Below, in pieces: positions 1-8,200 of a stretch of 13,169 nucleotides of DNA. Origin of the DNA: RUG11462 sp045649405 (GTDB lineage Bacteria; Bacillota; Clostridia; Oscillospirales; Acutalibacteraceae); contig JAZRPW010000006.1 in the NCBI GenBank assembly GCA_045649405.1, positions 1-13,169 on the forward strand. The letters run 5' to 3'. The translations under genes were made by a program, and so were the position numbers. Within the stretch, counting starts at the first letter, position 1. Each line of letters begins with the position of its first letter. The notes beneath the pieces were generated by a model. That model worked only from the letters and a program-made list of their open reading frames with translations. It searched no databases and was not told where the DNA came from.

Positions 1-342
1 AACTAATACTTTGTTACATACTGAACAGTGTTTACCTTCAGTAAGACCTGTTTTTTCACAAGTTGCTGCTACCGCTTGGTCAACTACTTCTGTGTGACCC
101 TTTGCATTAACTGTTTGTTGTGCAACTAATACTTTATTACAAACTGAACAGTGTTTACCTTCGGTTAAACCTGTGTTTTCGCAAGTTGCCGCTACTGCTT
201 TGTCAACAACTTCTGTGTGGCCTTTGGCTGGTACTGTTTCTTGTTTAACCAAAACTTCATTACATACTGAACAGTGTTTACCTTCAGTAAGACCTGTGTT
301 TTCGCAAGTTGCCGCTACTGCTTTGTCAACTACTTCTGTGTG
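1..342 (-). repeat. Tandem 123-bp repeats coding 41-residue Cys repeats in the GH25 protein
   Basis: Two complete units (342-220 and 219-97) and a third cut by the window edge (96-1) encode residues 589-629, 630-670 and 671-702. Each begins HTEVVD and carries one Cys, then TGLTEGKHCSVC with two more, then a VLV strand and an AKG turn. The units are nearly identical in protein and very similar in DNA. The array may continue to the left. Repeats of this kind are common at the C-termini of exported Clostridia proteins; their function is not established. Confidence 0.93.
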
Positions 343-2106
343 TGTATGTTTTGTGATTTTAATTGTTTGTCTTTCATACTCTGTGTAACCATCGTCTAAA
401 AGATAAATAATATCATATTCGCCCGCTGGAAGACCTAAGATATTACTTTGTGAATAATCATAGTCATTTCTTCCGCCGGTTGCATCTTGAATTGCACAAG
501 GCGAGCCGTTGCTTTTGCTTGTGTACATCCAATAAATAGAATTACATTCACTACTTGGAGTTGAACCTTTTTCAAAAATACCAATCCAGTCATTACCATT
601 TGCAGCTGCTGTAATTAAAATTGGTTCACCTTCAACATATTCAGTCTTATTTGTTGTGAATTTAGAATCAATAATTGTAATATAAACTGTTTCGTGAACA
701 TAGTAATCATCGCTATAATTACCAAGCAAGCAAACCTTATATTCACCAGCAACTAATTCACCTTTACCAGGATTGCTTTGTTGGTTTTGAATAACATAAG
801 AACTGCCTGAAATGTAGCCATCTTGTGCAACATAATACCAATAGTAAGAGCCACAGTTTGATGAAGGTGTGTCATTTGCATTGAAAAGACCAACCCACTC
901 AACGCCTGAACCAACAGCGTTTACTACAATGTTTTCACCAACATTATATTGCTTTTTGTTGGTTGAAAGTGTTGCGTCTGGATTTGAAGGCACAAACGAA
1001 TCTGGGTCATGAGTGTCAGAAGAACCCCAAATGTCTAACTCAAATGGGTCATTACCACCAGGAGAATATGTTTGACCAACCTCGTTTGAGAATTCGCCAC
1101 CAACAAATTTACCTTTGTTTCTTGAAATAGCTTTTACCTTGTAAGCATCGGCAGATGTTGAACTTGTATCTGTATATGTACAAATTCCGGCACCACGGGT
1201 TGTTGCTATTTTTGTATAGGTTTGTGAACTAGCGCTGTATTTGTAAATTTCATAACCATAACAGTTTTTAACTCTGTCCCAAGTAAGCACATTTTGACTT
1301 GAGCCATTGGTTGAAAGTTTTAAGTTGCTAACTTTTGTTGGTGCTTTGAAATATCTAAAGTTACAGTCAATTCTGCCAGAAATTCCTGAAACGCTACCTG
1401 AACTTGTGTATTGCCAATATTCATAATCTTGTGGGAAATATGAACCGCCAAGAACTGTGCTTGTGTTGTATTGTGCAAGCCAAATAATATATTTGTTTGC
1501 AATTTCATCAGTATAAAGGTCTGTTCTGAACATTGAACGGTTTGCATAAACACAAGCAGTATAACCTGCTGCTTCTACTCTTTCGCAAAACGCCAAACAA
1601 ATGTCAGTACGTTGTCTTGTTGACAAGTTTGCATTTGACAATCTACCACCTGAATAATATTCATAGTCAAAAACGAGTGGCAAAGTAATTTCATAACCTT
1701 TAACAATATTTACAATGTAATCTGCTTCGGCCCTAGCTTCTGCTACTGTAATTGCTTGAGAGTAGATGTAAGCACCAATGTCAATACCTGCAGCTACTGC
1801 ACCTTTTGCATAGCTGTCAAACATTGTATCTTTGTTCAAACTGCCTGCGCTACCATAACCACGGTAACCTGCACGCAAAAACATATAATCCACACCAGCA
1901 GATTTTACTGTGTTAAAATTACTAATAGTTCCTTGGTGAACAGAAATGTCCAAACCATTAACAATTTCATATCCAGAAAATTTGTCGTCATGGGTATATT
2001 TGCTTCCTGTAAAAATGTTGTTTTTAGTATCAACAAAAGCAAATGCAGTTGTTGACATTTGCAAAATCATTATAAATGAAAGTGCAATAGATAAGATTTT
2101 CTTCAT
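1..2106 (-). CDS. Secreted GH25 muramidase with Fn3, Ig-like and Cys-repeat tail (3' end beyond window)
   Basis: The frame is open from the ATG at 2106 to base 1 (702 codons, no stop), so the C-terminus is missing. Residues 1-23 form a signal peptide (MKKILSIALSF... with AFA before the likely cut). Residues about 48-255 match the glycoside hydrolase 25 fold: GLDISVHQG with D53, a VFDYEY strand with the D147-x-E149 pair, WLAQY (209-213), YWQYTSSG (230-237) and GRIDCN with D247. In the family these acidic residues line the site that cleaves the MurNAc-GlcNAc bond of peptidoglycan. Next come an Fn3-like domain (about 256-345), a linker, two related beta-sandwich repeats (377-479 and 480-583) and 41-residue Cys repeats from H589. 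The repeat tail probably serves attachment or spacing (inference). It has its own promoter and RBS. It could be a housekeeping autolysin or an enzyme acting on other bacteria. The GH25 call is firm; the role of the tail is unknown. Confidence 0.93.
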   Translation of the reverse strand, partial: MKKILSIALSFIMILQMSTTAFAFVDTKNNIFTGSKYTHDDKFSGYEIVNGLDISVHQGTISNFNTVKSAGVDYMFLRAGYRGYGSAGSLNKDTMFDSYAKGAVAAGIDIGAYIYSQAITVAEARAEADYIVNIVKGYEITLPLVFDYEYYSGGRLSNANLSTRQRTDICLAFCERVEAAGYTACVYANRSMFRTDLYTDEIANKYIIWLAQYNTSTVLGGSYFPQDYEYWQYTSSGSVSGISGRIDCNFRYFKAPTKVSNLKLSTNGSSQNVLTWDRVKNCYGYEIYKYSASSQTYTKIATTRGAGICTYTDTSSTSADAYKVKAISRNKGKFVGGEFSNEVGQTYSPGGNDPFELDIWGSSDTHDPDSFVPSNPDATLSTNKKQYNVGENIVVNAVGSGVEWVGLFNANDTPSSNCGSYYWYYVAQDGYISGSSYVIQNQQSNPGKGELVAGEYKVCLLGNYSDDYYVHETVYITIIDSKFTTNKTEYVEGEPILITAAANGNDWIGIFEKGSTPSSECNSIYWMYTSKSNGSPCAIQDATGGRNDYDYSQSNILGLPAGEYDIIYLLDDGYTEYERQTIKITKHTHTEVVDKAVAATCENTGLTEGKHCSVCNEVLVKQETVPAKGHTEVVDKAVAATCENTGLTEGKHCSVCNKVLVAQQTVNAKGHTEVVDQAVAATCEKTGLTEGKHCSVCNKVLV

Positions 2107-2114
2107 GACCAAAA

Positions 2115-2121
2115 CTCCTTT
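2115..2121 (-). promoter_or_regulatory. RBS of the GH25 gene
   Basis: On the minus strand the sequence AAAGGAG lies 8 bases before the ATG at 2106. It fixes that start, which opens directly into a signal peptide. Confidence 0.85.
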
Positions 2122-2137
2122 AATACCATTTTCTGTA

Positions 2138-2166
2138 ATTATAACACATTGTGACACTTTTTTCAA
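2138..2166 (-). promoter_or_regulatory. Promoter of the GH25 gene
   Basis: Minus-strand -35 box TTGAAA (2166-2161), a 17-base spacer and a perfect -10 box TATAAT (2143-2138). The spacer ends TGTGT, which fits the extended -10 'TRTG' element known in Gram-positive housekeeping promoters. The predicted transcript starts near 2131, giving a 5' leader of about 25 bases. The promoter sits between the upstream terminator and this gene, so the gene is probably transcribed on its own. Confidence 0.85.
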
Positions 2167-2207
2167 GTTTTGATTGACATTATAAATCACAAAATTTCAC
2201 AAAAAAA

Positions 2208-2240
2208 CAAAAAGCCAACTCAAAACGAGTTGGCTTTTTT
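2208..2240 (-). terminator. Intrinsic terminator of the giant surface-protein gene
   Basis: A perfect 9-bp stem, AGCCAACTC (2213-2221) with GAGTTGGCT (2227-2235) around a 5-base loop, lies just beyond the stop codon at 2248. On the minus strand it is followed by a T-run (complement of 2201-2212). It separates the 2099-codon gene from the GH25 gene. Confidence 0.88.
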
Positions 2241-2247
2241 AAAGTTA

Positions 2248-5200
2248 TTATTTTACTTTAACTTTTTTGATTTTTGACCAAGCTGAGAATGCTTTTTGTT
2301 TACCAGCTTTAATCATTGCTCTAATTTGTACTTTATATGTACCTTTTTTGAGCTTTTTGATTGCTTTTGTAGCTGATTTTGTTGTTTTGAATGTCTTTGT
2401 TTTCCATTTACCTTTGAGTTTGTATTTTACTTGGAAACCAGTAGCATTTGCTACTTTTGTATATTTAACTTTGAATTGTTTTTTACCTTTAATAAGTTTA
2501 AATGCTGGAACTTTCAAAGTTAATTTTGGTATTGCTTTGCCTAATTCAACAATTACGCCACAAGCACAAACTTTGTTGCCAGTTTTACCAGCTGCAAAGT
2601 ATGTTGCTGGTTTGTCTGCTTGAGCAACGCCAATATGACCTGTTGCTGCAACTGCTTGTTGTGCAACCAATACTGTGTTACATACTGAACAATGTTTACC
2701 TTCAGTAAGACCTGCACCAGTACATGTTGGAGCTATTGCACCGTCAACTACTTCTGTGTGACCTGTTGCTGCTACAACTTGTTGTGCAACCAATACTGTG
2801 TTACATACTGAACAATGTTTGCCTTCAGTAAGACCTGTTGCAGTACATGTTGCTGCTACTGCACTATCAACTACTTCTGTGTGAACATGAGCTGGTTGAT
2901 CAGGAGTACTTGGCTGATCAGGAGTACTTGGTTCGTCAGGAATTGTTGGTTCACCTTCAATAATTACTGTAACTTCATTAGAAGTTGATCTAACATCTCC
3001 ACAAACGAGAGTTACTCTATAAACATAAGTTCCTTCTACAACTGCTGTTGTATCAAGACAATATGGTTCTTGCAAATATTGGATTACTACGAAGCCATTG
3101 TTATCAAAATTACGCTCTAATTCATAGTACATGCCTTCGCCTTGATAAGCATCCCACTTAATTTCAATACCGTTTGAAACTTTTTCAGCGTTAAATGTTA
3201 ATACAGGAATTTTTGTGTCTTTTTGTGTTGCATCACACTCTGAACAATGTTGAGATTTTAAACCTTCTTCTTGGAATGTTGCTGGTTTATCAACAACAAA
3301 GTCACTACCGAATGAGTGTGAATCAGCAATTTTACCAAAGTTATATTGTTCAGTTGTGCCACAATATTCACATGTATAAACATAAACTGTATCTGTTGCA
3401 CAGTCACCTGCTAATTTCACGCCTTCATCCCAAATGTGTGCGTTATAGTTAATTGGTGTTTCTTCTTGTTCTTCTCTAACAGCGCCACAGTTGTCACATA
3501 TTGTACCAGCTGTTAAACCATGCTCTTTACATGTTGCAGGTTTTGCTGGAAGTTCAACCCAATCATGACCGATTGCAGAACCGCTTGCTATTCTTGTAGC
3601 TGTTTTGCCACAACCATTGTCACAAAGAGCTGTTTCTGTACCATCAACTGTACATGAAGCATCTTCATTTGATTCATATCTTGTATATGAGTGACCAAGG
3701 GCTACGCCATATTCTTGACCACAGTCATCACAAATTGGTGCATCTTCACAAGTTGCTGTGCCACCAACGTGAGCTACAACTGAGCCTTCTTTAGCTTCGT
3801 CGCAGTCTTCTCTTGTACAGCAAATCCAGTGAGAATCTTCATCATAAGAGTAATCTTCTACTGCGTATTTGCCTTCAGCGTCTGGTTCTGGGAATGCGTG
3901 ACCCAAAGAATCGCCGTAGTATTCTTGACAAGCTTCACATTCAGCAGGTTCTGTACATGTAGCAGCACCACCAAAGTGAGCTTGTGGTTCGTTGTCTTCT
4001 TCGTCTACTATTTTACATCTTGAACAAATTCTCCAGTGAGAATCTTCATCATAATCATAAGCTGAGAAATCGTGACCGAGTGGTTCGAAGTCCATTGCGC
4101 AGAAGTTACAAACGTGAGCTTGTGTACAAGTATCTGCTTTAGAAACTGATCTTTCCCAGTGACCACATTCGCCAACGTAAACCGCCATATCAGTTGTAGC
4201 GAGAGTAGAACCATCAGTTACTGTGTTAGCATTTTGTGTTGTTGAAGTAAATATTGCGCTACCAACTGCAAGGGAAGCTTTGAATTTTGCAAGGTCGTTA
4301 GTAAACATACCATTTTTGCCGTGAGTAGTATTTTTTATAAAACTTGCTTTCTTAATGATAATAGTTGGTGAACCCGAAGTTTTGAATACACAACTACTAG
4401 CATTAGCACCTTTGTTAGCATTAAGCACAGCATCATCTAATGTTACAGTGCCACCTGATACTGCTAATCCAGTGTTAGCATTACTGCTGGAAATTGTCGC
4501 ACCACCAGTAAATGTTACAGTACCACCTGTAATTGTTGCGACTGTAACATCATAGGTTCCTGTTGAAATAGTACCGCCATCAAAAGTGATACCTTCTGGA
4601 GCAGTTTTTGAAATGTAAAGTACATTACCACCATTTTTAGAATTATTTACTTTTGTAAGTTTACCGAATACGCCAGCTGAAGCGATTTCAAAACCGTTAC
4701 CAGTTGTTGAGTAAATTGTTGAGTTTTTAATATCAAGTTCAATTGCGTTTTCAGTAAATCTCAAAGGAGTAGCAGAACCTGATGCTGTGAATTGACAGTC
4801 TTTTGCAATAAATTTTGCAGCAGCTGCAACATCAGTAGCACCTGAAATAACAAATGTTGTTTGAGTTGTAGCAGTTGCTTTAATGTTGCTCATTGTAAAC
4901 TCAGCGGTTGTTTTAATGAAAGGTTTTGCAAATGTTACATTACCTTTAATTGCAACCATATCAATTGATGGAACGAATTCGCCTGATTGCATCATAGCCA
5001 TGATGTCAGTATTTTCATCGCCATTAATCCAGAAAGCAACACTGATGTAAGTAACGTTTTCATCAGTTGGTGTGTAAGTTACGCCGTTTGCTTTACCACC
5101 AATGCTCTTATAGAAATTACCTTTTTTGTTGTATTCACGAATAATGAATTCCATTTTAGAATTGCTTGAACCTGTGTTCAAAACATAACTTCTTGTTCTG

Positions 5201-8200
5201 TCAACTGCAATAAGTTTGTTAAGTGCAATTCTGTTTGTGTTTGCTTCAAGTTTACCGCTTGATGCGTTGTAGTGACCTGCAACATACAAATCTTTTACAG
5301 AAACGTCAGCAAGTGTACCGTAAGTGTCTGCTTCTGTTGATGGAGCAAATTCTACCATACCAGAATAAAGTTTGCCAAGACCGTTTACTGTACTTCTGAG
5401 TTCAACGTTTTTATCAGTTGTAATTGCGTTGCCGTCTGCTGTAACGTTAAGTGTATGACCAGCAACATCAAGAATGAATTCTTTATCAACTGTAAGTTTT
5501 GTGTCAAGAGCCGCATCTTTAACTAAGATTACAACTCCGCCTTCTTCAACGCCTTCGATAGCGTCTTTAACTGTTTTATATTCAACAGGGTTTACATAGT
5601 CACCGGTAATAGCAACTGTGCTACCTTTGAATTCTTTTACTGGAACAACGATGTTTTCTGTAAATTCACAAACTTGACATGTGTGTGAACCTTTACCAGT
5701 GTTCAAGTAGTCAGAATCATAGTCGCCTTCGCCGAATACCATTTCGCCAAAGTCGTGACCGAGCGCATCAATTTCTTCTGAAGGTTCGATTACTTTATCA
5801 CAAGTTGTACAGCTCTTTTCAACTGTGCTACCTTTTTCTGTACAAGTTGGGTCAACTGGCTCTTTTGTAACTTTAAGGTTAACAAGCGCTGAATAGTCAT
5901 AATCTTCATCACCACAACCGTTGTCACAAATTGCTTTTGTTACTGGGTTGTGTTCACAACCTGCAACGTCAGTTGAAACTGGTTGGTAATCTGTGAATGA
6001 GTGGCCAAGTTCTTCACCAAAGTGTTGTGCACAAGTGCCACAAACTGCTGGCTCTGTACATGTAGCGTCTTTACCTGTTTCGCCAACTTCGTGTTCAATT
6101 TGTTCTTGAACTTCATCACAAACTGAGCAAACGCCCCAGTGATGTGTTTCGTTATATTTAATTGTAGTGTATTCGTGGTTGATTTCTGTTTCTGATGAAC
6201 AGTAATTACAAACATTGCTACCTTCTTGGCTTGATACACACAAGTGTAAACAATCACGAATGTAAAGTGAACCTAAAGCTGTTGTTACAGAATCTTTAGT
6301 AATGATTGATGTTTTAGAAGGAGTTGATGATTTGTAGCAAGCAGCGCCTTCTGCGATAGCAGCTTTAAGTTTTGTAAGGTCGTTTGTAAGCACACTTGCT
6401 GAACCTTTAATAATGTCAGCTTTTTTAATAATAAGTGTAGGTGTGCCAGAGATGTTGATAGGTTTTCTGCTTGAGTCAGAACCTTTATCACCTCTAATAA
6501 TAGCACCGTCAAGTGTTAATTTACCACCTGAAACGTTAAGTGCAGTTGAAGCTCTGCTAGCACCATCAACAACAGTGTTACCTGTAAATGTTACAGTACC
6601 ACCTGCAATTTGACATGCAGCAACTTGGTCATAAGCTGATTCAGTAATGTTACAACCATCAAATGTGATACCAGCAGCGCCAGTTTTTGTGATATAAACT
6701 GCGATACCAGTTGCCATTGAGAATTTAACATTTTTAAATGTACCAAATGAATCAGAATTAATTTCAAAACCAGCTTTGTTATTGTTGCTACCCAATGAAA
6801 CAGTTGAGTTTTGCATATCAATTTCAGTTGCTTTGTAAGTAAATTTCAAAGGAGTGATAACTGAATCTGAAGCTTTTGTAAATGCACAGTCTTTTACTGT
6901 GAATTTGTGAGCTGCAGTTGCATCAGTTTGTTCATAGAATGAACCTGTTGAGCTTGCTTTTGCAGTAATGTTAGACATTGTAAAATCTGCGCTTGTTTTT
7001 ACAAAAGCAGAACCAAAGTTGATTGCGCCTCTAACAGGAGCAAGTTCAAATTTAGGAACAAACTCTCCTCTTTGTAATGAACCTAAAATATCGTAAGAAG
7101 CATTACCTGAAATAAAGATTGAAATACCGATACATTCAACAGCTTCGCTTGATGGAGTGTATGTACCACCGTTAGCTAATTCGCCAACACTCTTAACAAA
7201 TGAACCGTCTGCTTTGTATTCACGAATTACAAATTTAGCGCCAACGTTAGAATTTACATCAACGTTGTATTTTTTGCCATATTCAACTGCAACCAATTTG
7301 CCAACAGCAACTCTGTTTTCGTAAGCAGTTACTTTACCTGCGCCTGAAGATGGATAATGACCTTTTACATAAGCGCTACCGATTGAAACATCAGCAACTG
7401 TACCTAATTTATCAGCAGAAGTTGATGGCTCAATAATTTCAACGCCTGAATATTCTTCACCAAGACCGCCTTCTGTACTTGCAATTTCAAGGTCTGCTGA
7501 AGTTGTAATTGTAGCAGAAGATGTTTTGAGTGTGTAACCAGCAACGTCCAAGATGATTGCTTTGTCAAGTGTGAGAGAGTTTTTCAACTCAACATCTTTA
7601 CAAAGAACAATTCTGTCGCCTTCAGCTGCTGCTGTGATAGCTTCTTCAAGTGATGAATAAACGTCATCGCCAATTTTAGCAATAGCAATCATTTCAAACT
7701 CTCTGCCGTATTTTTCAGCATAGGCTTGAGCTGTTGAGTTGTTGCCACCTGAAATTACAGCTGTGTCAGAAATTGTTTCTGCGCTGTCAAAAATATCACA
7801 AGCGCCATATTCAATCTTGATGTATTCAAGATTTGAACAACCTGAAAATGCGCTGTCGCCAATTTTCTCTACATTTGAAAGAGCAGTTACAGAAGTAATT
7901 GTTTCGTTGTCTTTAAATGCGTTTGCACCAATGCCAACTACTGTGTAACCATCAATTTTTTCAGGAATTGTGATTTCTGCATCTGAACCAATGTACTCTG
8001 TAAGAGTTGCTTTGTCACCATCAAGTGTATATTCATACTCGATTTTTTCAAAATGCATCTTTTGAATATACATTGTACCAGCAGATGTTGCTACTAATTC
8101 AATTGTAACAGGAGCAGTTTCTGCTTGAACATAATCTGTAAACAAAGTAACTTTTGTACCATTACCACCTTCGCCTGGTGTTACAAATTCGCCATAGTCT

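Noticed and set aside
1..342. Regular repeats at the left edge considered as a CRISPR array
   Set aside because: The 123-bp period has no repeat/spacer alternation and the repeats translate in frame into a conserved Cys-repeat protein.
1756..2173. Plus-strand open frames opposite the GH25 start
   Set aside because: They lie antisense to a well-supported signal peptide and catalytic domain and look like composition-driven shadows.
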